DNA of 53,707 bases. Origin: Moritella sp. Urea-trap-13. GTDB taxonomy: Bacteria; Pseudomonadota; Gammaproteobacteria; Enterobacterales; Moritellaceae. Where the stretch lies: positions 1-53,707 of the forward strand of contig NZ_PJCA01000036.1 of NCBI RefSeq assembly GCF_002836355.1, read 5' to 3'. The position numbers and the translations under genes were made by a program. Positions 10,288 through 19,602 of the stretch are shown here, in pieces (within the stretch, counting starts at the first letter, position 1; the number at the start of each line of letters is the position of its first letter). A model generated the notes under the pieces. The model worked only from the letters and a program-made list of their open reading frames with translations. It was not told the DNA's origin and searched no databases.

Positions 10288-12453
10288 ATGCTAACATCAT
10301 GGCAAAAATTGGCTTATTTGGCAGCCAACAGTAATTTTTTTATTGCCTTAAAAGCATTTATCGCCTCAATTACCTTATTGGTCCCAGGCTACTTTCTTGG
10401 CTTTTCTGAATTTTCGGTGACAGCGGTACTGGGTATTGTCGCAGCCGTGATTTCTGAGGGTGACGACAGTATTAAGCAACGCATTATCAACAGTTTGTTA
10501 GCGCTTTTTTGTTTTACTTTATCCTCATTATTGGTCAGTCTGTTATTCCCCTATCCACTGCTCTTTTTACTTGGTAGTTGCCTATTTACTTTTGCGATCA
10601 TTATTTTAGGCTCACTGGGTAAACGTTATGTCACCATCAGTTTTGCGACGTTAATGATTGCCGTTTATACCATGCTTGGCTTAAGTCATGATGCCGAATC
10701 AGCCGCAGTGCTGAGTAGTAACGTGAATTTTGGCCCTTACTCGTTATTGTTGATTGCTGGTGCAGCGTGGTATTTCATCATCTCGACGGTGTTACTTAAG
10801 GTTACCTTGTATAATCCAATTCGCGAACGCTTGGCAGAAATTTATTCTTCCTTAGGTTTGTACCAACAAGAAAAATCCAAGTTTTTTTCACAAACGAAAT
10901 ACGATCATAAAACCATCCGCCATACTTTATCTACCCTGAATATTAATATCGTCAATGCCATGTCTGAGTGTCGTACTAATATTGATTACCATGTAGATGA
11001 GAAAGATATTTCTCATGAACTCCAGCACTTGATCCACCTCTATCAAGAAGCCCAAGAACTGCATGAAAAAATGACATCAAGCCATTTTCATTACGATTCG
11101 TTAAAACGTAATTTAAATAATGATTTAATTATTGCAGGTTTCGAGCAAGTATTAAAACAACTTGCCGACGCGTGTACCCAGCGTGGTCACGCCACCCTAT
11201 ACAAGCAAGCCTATCAACATGATCATGGTTTGACTTGGTCGTTAGCCATTTTAAAACAAGAATTACTGACATTGGAAAAGTCGCTGAAATGGCAACTCTT
11301 TGGCCCATTAAAACTATTATTTCGGAATTTATGTAAGGCAGATGAATTATTAATTAACAGCGAACCGCAAAACGATCAAGCGTTCTTAGTCATGGCGCCA
11401 CGCGAACGACTACCGGTATTACAACGCCTCAGTAATGCATTACATTTATCGAGTCCAGTATTTCGTCATGCTATTCGTTTGACCTTAGGTATCGCCTTAG
11501 GCATTGGTATTATTTTAGCTTCTGATTTACATGGTTATTGGGTGGTATTAACAACATTATTTGTACTACAACCCAGTTACAGCGCCACGCGAGTAAAACT
11601 AAAGCAGCGTATTAGCGGTACACTGATGGGTATTATTATAGGTGCAACCTTGTTATACCTATTCCCAACGGAACGTAGCCAATTATTTTTATTGGCGATA
11701 TCGGCATTTCTGTTCTTTTACTATTTACGCCAAAATTACAGCAGAGCGGTGACCTATATTACCCTGCTGGTATTATTAGCATTTAACGTACTCTACCAAC
11801 AAGGTTATGTTGTCACGATCCCACGGATCATTGATACGTTAACTGGGTGTAGTATTGCTTTCCTGCTAGCTAAGTTAGTACTTCCAAACTGGCAATATAA
11901 GCAATTCCCTAAATATTTAGTCGAAGCCATCATCGCTAATCAAAATTACTTTAATGAGATAATTAAACAATATGTTTCGGGAAAAAATAATGATTTACCG
12001 TATCGAGTCTCCCGTCGTAAAGCCTATGTCGCCGATAGTAATTTGATCGCGTCCTGGAAAGACATGCAAGTTGAACCCAACGATAAGCGTCATAAACTGA
12101 ATCATGTATACGATATTTCACGTCGAAATCACGCTATGTTATCGGCATTATCAGCCTTAGGTGTGCACAGAAATAAAATTATTGATGCAGGATTACAGCA
12201 AGATTTAGCTTTAGTGGCACAATTAATTAGCCGCGCATTAGAGCAAACACAGGGTACAATCTTAACGCCCGTTAATGTCGATAAGGCTTATATTAGTGAG
12301 ATAGAGGTGTTACTAAAAAGCTATGAAAATGATAGCCATAAACATACGTTATTATTAATTCAAAAGCTGAAGCAGCTCGTGGAAATCACTGAAGAGTTAC
12401 AAGTGATGGCAGATGATATGAATCTCGTCACATATCCCCTTGCACGAACTTAA
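10288..12453 (+). CDS. yccS: YccS-like FUSC-family inner membrane protein
   Basis: A 721-residue protein of the YccS/YhfK fusaric-acid-resistance-like (FUSC) family, a proposed efflux-type transporter whose substrate is unknown. It has two membrane blocks of about six segments (about 15-165 and 390-525), each followed by a large cytoplasmic helical region. RHAIRLTLGIALGIGIIL...GYWVVLTTLFVLQPSYSATRVKLKQRISGT is the conserved second-block motif of the family. The start ATG has ACGGAG some 12 bases upstream, a long spacing. The gap of 40 bases from the sugar-binding protein gene suggests possible cotranscription. The stop codon lies inside a perfect stem-loop (12436-12464). Confidence 0.85.
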   Translation: MLTSWQKLAYLAANSNFFIALKAFIASITLLVPGYFLGFSEFSVTAVLGIVAAVISEGDDSIKQRIINSLLALFCFTLSSLLVSLLFPYPLLFLLGSCLFTFAIIILGSLGKRYVTISFATLMIAVYTMLGLSHDAESAAVLSSNVNFGPYSLLLIAGAAWYFIISTVLLKVTLYNPIRERLAEIYSSLGLYQQEKSKFFSQTKYDHKTIRHTLSTLNINIVNAMSECRTNIDYHVDEKDISHELQHLIHLYQEAQELHEKMTSSHFHYDSLKRNLNNDLIIAGFEQVLKQLADACTQRGHATLYKQAYQHDHGLTWSLAILKQELLTLEKSLKWQLFGPLKLLFRNLCKADELLINSEPQNDQAFLVMAPRERLPVLQRLSNALHLSSPVFRHAIRLTLGIALGIGIILASDLHGYWVVLTTLFVLQPSYSATRVKLKQRISGTLMGIIIGATLLYLFPTERSQLFLLAISAFLFFYYLRQNYSRAVTYITLLVLLAFNVLYQQGYVVTIPRIIDTLTGCSIAFLLAKLVLPNWQYKQFPKYLVEAIIANQNYFNEIIKQYVSGKNNDLPYRVSRRKAYVADSNLIASWKDMQVEPNDKRHKLNHVYDISRRNHAMLSALSALGVHRNKIIDAGLQQDLALVAQLISRALEQTQGTILTPVNVDKAYISEIEVLLKSYENDSHKHTLLLIQKLKQLVEITEELQVMADDMNLVTYPLART

Positions 12454-12464
12454 CGTGCAAGGGG
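12436..12464. terminator. Perfect stem-loop between convergent yccS and fabY
   Basis: CCCCTTGCACG / CGTGCAAGGGG is a perfect 11-bp stem with a seven-base loop that contains the yccS stop codon. There is no T tract on either strand, so it is not a standard intrinsic terminator. Its place between two convergent genes suggests an RNA end-protecting or bidirectional termination element. Confidence 0.55.
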
Positions 12465-12488
12465 AGTAAATCTACTCGCGTGAACGAA

Positions 12489-14339
12489 CTAGCTATAATC
12501 GTGATACGGATTATCTTGCGCTAACTTGATTGCGTTTACAAAACCTTGTAAACGCACTTCTTCAGTCGTGATCTTCACACCACTTTCATCAATCACCGCA
12601 TTACCAAATGCATAACGGATATTTTCATCACCACCGCAGGCATTACTATCAGCCGTTGCTGCCGTCTGTTGGATCTGGTTATTCTTTTTTTGGTAAGCAT
12701 TCACTACTGACGCACCGTACTTCGCTTCGAGCATGGTTAATGTTTGCAGGGGAGATAATATCAGGCCAGTAGCATTATTACCGCCAAATCCTTTGGCATT
12801 CAACAGTACCGCTTTCATCTCTTGGCCTTTATCACCCACAAACTGATGGTCAGTTAAAATGTTAAGGTTAGCTTGGTGGACATCATCAGCAATATGATCG
12901 ATGGTTTTAATACCAGGGATCCAGCCATGCTGCCATACCCCAAGTGATGCCACTAATTGATCGCCTGCAGCGGCACCCATTGAATGGCCAACATACGATT
13001 TAATCGCAGTAACAGGCCAATTTTTGATATTAAAACTAGCCGCTACTTCACTCAAAATATGACTTTCAGTAACGCGATTTTGCGGCGTACCAGTACCATG
13101 AGCTTGGACAAAGGTATGTTGTAAGCCACCCTCGCCTAAAATTGCTTTAGCTAATGCTGTCGCTTTCGCCACTGTCACGTAGTTACCAATACCTGGCGCT
13201 GAAATAGATTTTTTATTGGCATCAGCATTAATAAATACATCGGCAACAGAGCCATAAATAGACACACCGAGCTCTAGTGCTAGCTCGTCATCCATCAGTA
13301 CCACGAATTGTGCAGATTCCGCCATAGTAAAACCAGCATTTGATGAAAATGGACGACAAGCACGGCGATTATCCACGCTATCACTACCATCCAATGCTTT
13401 TAGCTGGTCATCTTCAGCTAATGCCCCCATCACGCGGAAACCTTCCATCACACCTGTTTCAACAGGTGCTTCAGCGTTACCTACGATAGCGACTTTTGAC
13501 TTACCAGATTGGATATCTAACATCCCCTGACGCAGGTTATACAGGAAGCTAGCACAAGCGCCCATATTGGTCCCCGTTGTGCCAGCACTGTTGATAACAT
13601 AACTATTAATAAAGTCAGCAGGCATTTCGGCTAACGCCATTGCCATCATTTTAGTGCTTACACGGCCGCCTTTAAAATAAGCTGAAAGCAGGCCGCCAAA
13701 TGAATTCTCATCAACTTGCCCTAATGCACTACCGGCATAAACAGAAACTTCATCAGGGTTAATTAATTCAAGTATGCTATCCCAATCAATACCCAATGAA
13801 TTTAGCGCGTCGGAAGCACCATATACCGTTAACTTTAGACCGCGCGGATGCGAACGTGAATTATATAATTTATCGAGTTCAAAACCGGTTGGAATATTAC
13901 CGGCACTTGATACTGGATAAGCAATCGTGTCATTAATTAACGCATCAAAATCACCTTCCACAACGACTTCAACAGTTTTACTATCAATATCACTAAGTAG
14001 CCAATTAGCCGGGATCGTGTGAGGTAATTTAGATTTTTTTAATTGGAATGTAATTGGCGTCATACCAGCGGCTAATTTAGCTTTACGCTGAAAAGGTACC
14101 GCGTCTGGATCAAAGCTAGTGGTACGGCGCACTAATGTACCGGCTTTAATCTGGGCAATAATATCGGCATTAATGTCGTTAGTATCTAATCCCATTCGTT
14201 GCGCGAGATCCTGCCAGGTACTTGCCATGACATCTTCAGTCAGGGCATCACACACTAAACGCTTATAACTGTGGAAACCAGAACTACGTCCGGCCGCATT
14301 AATCCCACCTAAACCAACAATTAACGGTAACTTTGCCAT
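12489..14339 (-). CDS. fabY: Beta-ketoacyl-ACP synthase FabY
   Basis: A 616-residue ketosynthase of the long FabY type, which in Pseudomonas aeruginosa condenses acetyl-CoA with malonyl-ACP to start fatty acid synthesis. The thiolase fold has nucleophile Cys262 (TNMGACASFLYN), His414 (QAHGTGTPQNRVTES) and His452 (IKSYVGHSMGAAAGDQ). The N-terminal VGLGGINAAGRSSGFHSYKR and the NSRSHPRGL region resemble P. aeruginosa FabY as I remember it, and the length is far above FabB/FabF (about 410). I chose ATG 14339 because the family begins M-x-(K/R)-LP and GAGAT lies upstream; ATG 14354 would add five residues. It is divergent from a GlxA/AraC-type regulator gene. Confidence 0.88.
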   Translation of the reverse strand: MAKLPLIVGLGGINAAGRSSGFHSYKRLVCDALTEDVMASTWQDLAQRMGLDTNDINADIIAQIKAGTLVRRTTSFDPDAVPFQRKAKLAAGMTPITFQLKKSKLPHTIPANWLLSDIDSKTVEVVVEGDFDALINDTIAYPVSSAGNIPTGFELDKLYNSRSHPRGLKLTVYGASDALNSLGIDWDSILELINPDEVSVYAGSALGQVDENSFGGLLSAYFKGGRVSTKMMAMALAEMPADFINSYVINSAGTTGTNMGACASFLYNLRQGMLDIQSGKSKVAIVGNAEAPVETGVMEGFRVMGALAEDDQLKALDGSDSVDNRRACRPFSSNAGFTMAESAQFVVLMDDELALELGVSIYGSVADVFINADANKKSISAPGIGNYVTVAKATALAKAILGEGGLQHTFVQAHGTGTPQNRVTESHILSEVAASFNIKNWPVTAIKSYVGHSMGAAAGDQLVASLGVWQHGWIPGIKTIDHIADDVHQANLNILTDHQFVGDKGQEMKAVLLNAKGFGGNNATGLILSPLQTLTMLEAKYGASVVNAYQKKNNQIQQTAATADSNACGGDENIRYAFGNAVIDESGVKITTEEVRLQGFVNAIKLAQDNPYHDYS

Positions 14340-14368
14340 TTTATTACATCTCATTCGAATCTCAGCTA

Positions 14369-14387
14369 TTGCTAGCTAGTCTAGCAA
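14369..14387. promoter_or_regulatory. Inverted repeat just upstream of fabY
   Basis: TTGCTAG-CTAGT-CTAGCAA is a perfect inverted repeat of seven-base arms, 30 bases before the fabY start codon. It could be an operator or a hairpin in the fabY leader. No regulator is recognised from the motif. Confidence 0.4.
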
Positions 14388-14412
14388 GTTATACTAACAA
14401 TACACTTTCAAC

Positions 14413-14440
14413 TGTGCCATTTCTCCCGACACTTGTGCCA
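14413..14440. promoter_or_regulatory. Direct repeats 21 bp apart between fabY and its divergent regulator gene
   Basis: TGTGCCA occurs at 14413-14419 and again at 14434-14440, exactly two helical turns apart, the usual layout for AraC-family dimers. The second copy overlaps a possible -35 (TTGTGC, 14433-14438) for the regulator gene, with an 18-base spacer to TATAAA (14457-14462). The first lies near the expected -35 of fabY on the other strand. This makes them candidate sites for the GlxA-type regulator; binding is inferred. Confidence 0.45.
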
Positions 14441-14529
14441 ATGCAGTTTTTTAGTCTATAAAAGCAAGGCACTGAACCATAAATAAATAGATAGTCTAAA
14501 TTTAGAACGCCATAGAATCGGAGCTTGAT

Positions 14530-15507
14530 GTGAAAATTGGATTTGTACTATATGATAAAGCGTTAGTCACTGGGATCTCCTTAGCGGCAGAAATGCTATC
14601 GGGCGCATCACGCTTACGCGATCGAAAAACGCAGCATCAAGACCCGTTAGAGATAAAATTAATTTCGACAAGTTTAGGCGCCAAGTCACTCACAGCGGGA
14701 TTACGCTTACAACCCGATCTCACCTTTGAATGCGAGCAAGAATTTGACCTTGTTATCTTTCCGCCTATGTGGGGTAATCCTTTAGTATCAATAATTAAGC
14801 ATCCAGAAGTTATTCCTTGGTTGCATCAACAATATAATAAGGGAGCCAAAATACTATCGACAGGCACAGGGGTTTGCTGGTTAGCCGAAGCAGGTTTGCT
14901 TGATGGTTTACCCGCCACAACGCACTGGTATTTTTACGATCAATTTAGCCAACATTACCCACAAGTAAAACTTAATCGTCAAGCTTCTATCACGGCAGCA
15001 AACGGCTTATATTGTGCTGGTAGTATTAACTCACAATCTGAAATGATGTTGTTTTTAATTAACGAAATGTTTGGTAAGAAGATCGCCAGCGTGATTGAAA
15101 ACCATTTTTCTCATGAAATATCTCGAACTCAGCAGCAACCTTTTTACCAAATTGGTGGTCAAGTACAATTTGATGAATCGATTGCCCTCGCGCAAGATTG
15201 GATGCAACGTAATATGGCCAAAGTGATCACTAATCAAATGGTTGCCGATGTTTGCCAACTGCCGCTGCGAACTTTCAATCGCCGCTTCAAACAACAAGTA
15301 GGACAAACGCCAAATCAGTTTTTGTTGACGCTTAGACTAGAGACCGCACAAGTGCTATTACGCGACTTTGGCCTCACCATGTGTGATGTCGCCGAACAAG
15401 TTGGTTTTCGTGATGCATATTATTTCAAGAAAAAATTCGAGCAACACTTTGATATGGCTCCAAAACAATATCGAGACATGGTTAAAGCTAAAGTTTTCGC
15501 CTCGTAG
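14530..15507 (+). CDS. GlxA-type transcriptional regulator (DJ-1/PfpI domain plus AraC DNA-binding domain)
   Basis: A 325-residue regulator. The N-terminal DJ-1/PfpI-like domain (about 1-185) contains STGTGVCWLAEAGLLDGLPATTHW, the nucleophile-elbow region that in this family serves ligand sensing rather than catalysis. The C-terminal AraC domain (about 215-320) has two helix-turn-helix units, ending in VAEQVGFRDAYYFKKKFEQHFDMAPKQYR. It starts with GTG preceded by GGAG. It is divergent from fabY across 190 bases that hold paired direct repeats, so it may control itself and fabY. The ligand and targets are not recognisable from sequence. Confidence 0.87.
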   Translation: MKIGFVLYDKALVTGISLAAEMLSGASRLRDRKTQHQDPLEIKLISTSLGAKSLTAGLRLQPDLTFECEQEFDLVIFPPMWGNPLVSIIKHPEVIPWLHQQYNKGAKILSTGTGVCWLAEAGLLDGLPATTHWYFYDQFSQHYPQVKLNRQASITAANGLYCAGSINSQSEMMLFLINEMFGKKIASVIENHFSHEISRTQQQPFYQIGGQVQFDESIALAQDWMQRNMAKVITNQMVADVCQLPLRTFNRRFKQQVGQTPNQFLLTLRLETAQVLLRDFGLTMCDVAEQVGFRDAYYFKKKFEQHFDMAPKQYRDMVKAKVFAS

Positions 15508-15585
15508 GGCTGGTGATCATCTTCATTGATAGTAAGGTCGGCATAAATTCGAATTTGGTAGGACATTAGTTGCTAGCGAGTAAAA

Positions 15586-15606
15586 CAGAGGGCGATATAC
15601 CCTCTG
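15586..15606. terminator. Terminator between the convergent regulator and small membrane protein genes
   Basis: CAGAGGG / CCCTCTG forms a seven-bp stem with a seven-base loop. On the minus strand it runs into TTTTA directly after the small membrane protein stop; on the plus strand it is followed by CTATTTTTA. It probably serves both genes. Confidence 0.6.
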
Positions 15607-15612
15607 CTATTT

Positions 15613-15843
15613 TTACTTATTATCGTCTTTGTGTTCGACTTTTTCAGCTTTGTCTTCAGTGTTATCTTCTTCGACAAAATAATCACTTAATTCGACCCAA
15701 ACTGCGATCCCAACAATACTTAATACCCCTAGCCAAGTACCGGTATCGGCAATAGGCACTTCCATAAGCATGATTAATAGTGAAAAAAAAGCGATTGAAG
15801 AATATACTTTTAGTCTGCCACTGGCTTGTAGTAACATACACAC
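15613..15843 (-). CDS. Small membrane protein of unknown function
   Basis: A 76-residue protein I do not recognise. It has a short basic N-terminus, two hydrophobic segments (about 13-31 and 36-51) joined by a short turn (ADTG), and a highly charged, lysine- and glutamate-rich tail from residue 56. The ATG at 15843 has an AAGGAG-type site close upstream (complement of ctcctt at about 15844), and a terminator follows the stop, both supporting a real gene. It lies alone between the GlxA-type regulator and tusA. By composition it is an inner membrane protein with a cytoplasmic tail; function is unknown. Confidence 0.65.
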   Translation of the reverse strand: MCMLLQASGRLKVYSSIAFFSLLIMLMEVPIADTGTWLGVLSIVGIAVWVELSDYFVEEDNTEDKAEKVEHKDDNK

Positions 15844-15991
15844 TCCTTGTTGATGGTTACTTAACGGCGCAATATGAATATCACGCGGTTATTAACAATT
15901 TAACAACATAATGGTGATTTACCAATATTTAATTACCACCACTTATTAATATTAGTCTATTTACGTACATTGACCACATAGAGAAAGCCTG

Positions 15992-16240
15992 ATGAATCCA
16001 TTATTTTCGAATCCAGAACATGAACTAGATGCCCTTGGTTTACGCTGTCCAGAACCTGTGATGATGGTACGAAAAACAGTAAGAAAACTCGATGATGGCC
16101 AAACTTTATTAATTATTGCTGACGATCCCGCGACTGTGCGTGATATCCCTAGCTTTTGTCAGTTTATGGATCACACCTTAATGGCCAGCCAAACAGAACA
16201 ATTACCGTATCAATACCTGATTAAAAAAGGCGTAAATTAG
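15992..16240 (+). CDS. tusA: Sulfur carrier protein TusA
   Basis: An 82-residue sulfur carrier that accepts persulfide sulfur from the cysteine desulfurase IscS and passes it to the TusBCD relay for 2-thiouridine formation in tRNA wobble positions. The family signature [17 protein letters not shown] gives the persulfide cysteine Cys19, and [15 protein letters not shown] matches E. coli TusA closely. Its length is nearly identical to E. coli TusA (81). It stands as a single gene; an inverted repeat follows at 16251-16281. Confidence 0.95.
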   Translation: MNPLFSNPEHELDALGLRCPEPVMMVRKTVRKLDDGQTLLIIADDPATVRDIPSFCQFMDHTLMASQTEQLPYQYLIKKGVN

Positions 16241-16250
16241 TCCTTCTAGA

Positions 16251-16281
16251 CACGCGAATAGCGCCATGACATATTCGCGTG
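16251..16281. repeat. Inverted repeat downstream of tusA
   Basis: CACGCGAATA / TATTCGCGTG are perfect ten-base arms separated by 11 bases, starting ten bases after the tusA stop. There is no T tract on either side. It may stabilise or end the tusA message. No glyQ promoter could be assigned with confidence in the rest of this 205-base gap. Confidence 0.45.
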
Positions 16282-16445
16282 ACGATTATCCCGCAGACAA
16301 CTTTTCTCGCATCAAATCGCTATGCCAACGCAAATAGCTGAAAAAACCACACTAACAAGACCAAATATTGTAATTTACCCTATATTCATATCTGCTCAAC
16401 AGGTATACTTTGGTGATTATTTCTTTGCTTTATTGTGCTGATATC

Positions 16446-17357
16446 ATGTCAAATTACAATGTTAAAACTTTTCAAGGGCTGATCCTAGCACTGCAGGATT
16501 ACTGGGCTCGTCAAGGTTGTGCGATTGTGCAACCATTCGATATGGAAGTAGGTGCCGGCACCTCTCACCCGATGACGTTTTTACGTTCATTAGGGCCAGA
16601 GCCAATGGCATATGCTTACGTGCAACCATCACGTCGTCCTACCGATGGCCGTTATGGTGAAAACCCAAACCGTTTACAACACTACTATCAATTCCAAGTA
16701 GTGATCAAACCATCGCCAGCGAACATCCAAGAATTATACTTGGACTCACTGAAAGAAGTTGGTCTTGATCCATTAGTTCACGATATTCGCTTCGTAGAAG
16801 ACAACTGGGAAAACCCAACATTGGGCGCCTGGGGTCTAGGTTGGGAAATCTGGCTAAACGGTATGGAAGTATCTCAGTTTACTTACTTCCAAGCAGTTGG
16901 TGGTCTTGAATGTAAACCCGTTACTGGTGAAATGACTTACGGTCTTGAACGTCTTGCGATGTATATCCAAGATGTAGACAGCGTATACGACCTCGTATGG
17001 ACAGATGGTCCACTCGGTGTTGTTAAATACGGTGACATTTTCCACCAAAATGAAGTTGAACAATCAACTTACAATTTTGAACATGCCAATGTTGATTTCC
17101 TCTTTACTCTCTTTGATGAAAGTGAAAAAGAAGCGCAAAAACTACTAGATTTAGAAGTGCCGCTACCACTACCAGCATACGAACGTATTCTTGATGCTGG
17201 CCATGCATTTAATATGCTAGATGCGCGTCATGCAATCTCAGTGACTGAGCGTCAACGTTATATTTTACGTATTCGTACCCTTTCTAAAGGTGTTGCTGAA
17301 GCGTATTACGCATCTCGTGAAGCGCTAGGCTTCCCGTTATGTAAAAAAGACAAATAG
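16446..17357 (+). CDS. glyQ: Glycine--tRNA ligase alpha subunit GlyQ
   Basis: Catalytic alpha subunit of the bacterial alpha2beta2 glycyl-tRNA synthetase, which charges tRNA-Gly. It is 303 residues, the same as E. coli. Class II motifs include [17 protein letters not shown], the motif 2 region [24 protein letters not shown] and [15 protein letters not shown]...[10 protein letters not shown]. The start ATG at 16446 gives the family N-terminus; an upstream in-frame start at 16410 would add 12 residues. No strong ribosome-binding site is visible. glyS follows after eight bases in the same operon. Confidence 0.97.
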   Translation: MSNYNVKTFQGLILALQDYWARQGCAIVQPFDMEVGAGTSHPMTFLRSLGPEPMAYAYVQPSRRPTDGRYGENPNRLQHYYQFQVVIKPSPANIQELYLDSLKEVGLDPLVHDIRFVEDNWENPTLGAWGLGWEIWLNGMEVSQFTYFQAVGGLECKPVTGEMTYGLERLAMYIQDVDSVYDLVWTDGPLGVVKYGDIFHQNEVEQSTYNFEHANVDFLFTLFDESEKEAQKLLDLEVPLPLPAYERILDAGHAFNMLDARHAISVTERQRYILRIRTLSKGVAEAYYASREALGFPLCKKDK

Positions 17358-17365
17358 GAAGTAGC

Positions 17366-19438
17366 ATGGCAACTGAAAACTTATTAATCGAGATTGGTAC
17401 TGAAGAGTTACCACCAAAATCGTTACGTACTTTAGCTGAAGCATTTGCAGCAAACTTCCAAGCAGAGCTAGAAAAAGCCGGTTTAGAATTTACTGACGTT
17501 AATTGGATGGCAGCACCTCGCCGTTTAGCATTAACAGTAACAGCACTTGCTGATGCACAAGCTGATAAAGTCATTGAAAAACGCGGTCCTGCTGTTTCTG
17601 TTGCATTCGATGCTGACGGAAACGCAACGAAAGCGGCACAAGGCTGGGCACGCGGCAACGGTATTACTGTTGAGCAAGCTGGCCGAGTAAAAACAGACAA
17701 AGGCGAATGGTTACTGCATAAATCTGAAGTTAAAGGTAAAGCCACTCAAGCACTTGTTGCTGACATGGTTGCTACTTCTTTAGCTAAACTACCGGTTAGC
17801 AAGCCAATGCGTTGGGGCGATAGCCCGATTCAATTCATTCGCCCAGTGCATACAATTACTATGTTATTTGGTGCTGAAGCGCTTGAAGGCGAAATCTTAG
17901 GAATTAAAGCGGCGCGTACTATTCGCGGTCACCGTTTCCTAGGTAAAGGTGATTTTGAATTACCACACGCTGACAACTATGTTGATCTTCTTGAAGACCA
18001 CGGCATGGTAATGGTTGATTACGAACGTCGTAAAGATGTCATTCGTAAGCAAGTTATTGCTGCTGCAAGCGAACATGGTGGTGTTGCTGAAATCGAAGAA
18101 GACCTACTTGAAGAAGTAACTTCTCTAGTAGAATGGCCAGTAACATTAGTAGGTAACTTTGAAGAACGTTACCTAGACGTACCAGCGGAAGCTTTGATCT
18201 ACACGATGAAAGACAACCAAAAGTACTTCCCAATGTTAAGCACTGACGGTGAACTTTTACCTAAATTCATCTTTGTTTCAAACATCATCAGTAAAGATGT
18301 GAGACGCGTAATTGAAGGTAACGAAAAAGTTGTTCGTCCACGTTTAGCAGATGCTGAATTCTTCTTTAATACAGATAAGAAACGTACTTTAGAAAGTCGT
18401 CTTGCTGATCTAGAAACTGTTTTATTCCAAAAACAACTAGGTACATTAAAAGAAAAATCACAACGTATTGCAGATTTAGCCGCCGCTATTGCTGGTAAAA
18501 TTTCAGCAAATACCGAGCACGCACAACGCGCAGGTCTATTAGCTAAAGCTGACTTAATGTCAGACATGGTGGTAGAATTCCCTGACGTTCAAGGTGTGAT
18601 GGGCATGCACTATGCTCGTAACGACGGTGAAGCAGAAGAAGTAGCAGTTGCACTTAACGAGCAGTACATGCCACGTTATGCTGGTGATCGTCTACCTGAA
18701 TCATTGGTTGCTTGTTCAGTAGCACTTGCAGACAAACTTGATACGCTAGTGGGTATCTTCGGTATTGGTCAAATCCCTAAAGGTGATAAAGACCCGTTTG
18801 CACTTCGCCGTGCAGCGATTGGTACACTGCGTATCATTATCGAAAAAGACTTACCGCTCGATCTTGTTGATTTAGTTGATACTGCGAAAGCATTATTCGG
18901 TGACAAACTATCAAACCAAAATGTATCAACTGATGTTGTTGCGTTTGTACTTGGTCGTTTCCCTGCATGGTACAGAGATGCAGGTATCAGCGTTGATGTT
19001 ATTCAAGCAGTACTTGCTCGTCGCCCAACGAAACCAGCTGATTTTGACAAGCGTGTTAAGGCTGTTAATCACTTCCGAGGTTTAGATGCTTCAGCAACAC
19101 TAGCAGCAGCAAACAAACGTGTTGGTAATATCCTAGCTAAATTTGAGGGTGAACTAAACGCGACTGTTGATACTTCACTACTTCAAGAAGATGCTGAGAA
19201 AGCATTAGCTTCTGCAGTAGCGGCTAAAGTTGAATTACTGGCGCCATTATTTGCCGCTGGTGATTACCAACAAGCACTAACAGAATTATCAGAACTACGT
19301 GATGTTGTAGATACATTCTTCGATAACGTAATGGTAATGGCTGATGATGAAGCGCTTAAAATTAACCGCTTAACACTGCTTAATACCCTACGCAATCAAT
19401 TCTTAAATGTAGCTGATATTTCTGTTCTACAGAAGTAA
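17366..19438 (+). CDS. glyS: Glycine--tRNA ligase beta subunit GlyS
   Basis: Beta subunit of glycyl-tRNA synthetase, needed for tRNA-Gly binding. It is 690 residues, one more than in E. coli. It opens with the family start [15 protein letters not shown] and contains [41 protein letters not shown] and [15 protein letters not shown]. The C-terminal region (about 580-690) is the tRNA-binding anticodon-like domain, ending [22 protein letters not shown]. It begins eight bases after glyQ with a GGAAG-type ribosome site and is closed by a terminator at 19465-19494. Confidence 0.97.
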   Translation: MATENLLIEIGTEELPPKSLRTLAEAFAANFQAELEKAGLEFTDVNWMAAPRRLALTVTALADAQADKVIEKRGPAVSVAFDADGNATKAAQGWARGNGITVEQAGRVKTDKGEWLLHKSEVKGKATQALVADMVATSLAKLPVSKPMRWGDSPIQFIRPVHTITMLFGAEALEGEILGIKAARTIRGHRFLGKGDFELPHADNYVDLLEDHGMVMVDYERRKDVIRKQVIAAASEHGGVAEIEEDLLEEVTSLVEWPVTLVGNFEERYLDVPAEALIYTMKDNQKYFPMLSTDGELLPKFIFVSNIISKDVRRVIEGNEKVVRPRLADAEFFFNTDKKRTLESRLADLETVLFQKQLGTLKEKSQRIADLAAAIAGKISANTEHAQRAGLLAKADLMSDMVVEFPDVQGVMGMHYARNDGEAEEVAVALNEQYMPRYAGDRLPESLVACSVALADKLDTLVGIFGIGQIPKGDKDPFALRRAAIGTLRIIIEKDLPLDLVDLVDTAKALFGDKLSNQNVSTDVVAFVLGRFPAWYRDAGISVDVIQAVLARRPTKPADFDKRVKAVNHFRGLDASATLAAANKRVGNILAKFEGELNATVDTSLLQEDAEKALASAVAAKVELLAPLFAAGDYQQALTELSELRDVVDTFFDNVMVMADDEALKINRLTLLNTLRNQFLNVADISVLQK

Positions 19439-19464
19439 TTGTTAATTTAAAATTGCACGACCAA

Positions 19465-19494
19465 AAAAGCCAGTATCATTGATACTGGCTTTTT
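19465..19494. terminator. Terminator after glyS, possibly bidirectional
   Basis: AAAAGCCAGTATC / GATACTGGCTTTT, loop ATT, ending in a T tract. The A run on the other arm means it could also end transcription from viaA on the minus strand, about 110 bases away. Confidence 0.88.
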
Positions 19495-19582
19495 ATTATC
19501 TATTGTTTAACTCAACATGTTATAGCTCAACATGCACAACACATAGATAGCTATTCGCTATGCCTTACTGACATTATTACTA

Positions 19583-19598
19583 TGTTCCACGTGGAACA
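19583..19598. promoter_or_regulatory. parS site 1 (glyS-viaA gap)
   Basis: TGTTCCACGTGGAACA is a perfect palindrome and matches the chromosomal ParB-binding parS motif (TGTTNCACGTGNAACA). It lies four bases outside the viaA stop codon. parA and parB are in the same window at 42004-43697. Confidence 0.9.
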
Positions 19599-19602
19599 TC
19601 GG

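Noticed and set aside
17284-17745. A 153-codon minus-strand open frame across glyQ/glyS.
   Set aside because: It is antisense to two conserved genes, with low-complexity serine/alanine content typical of a shadow frame.
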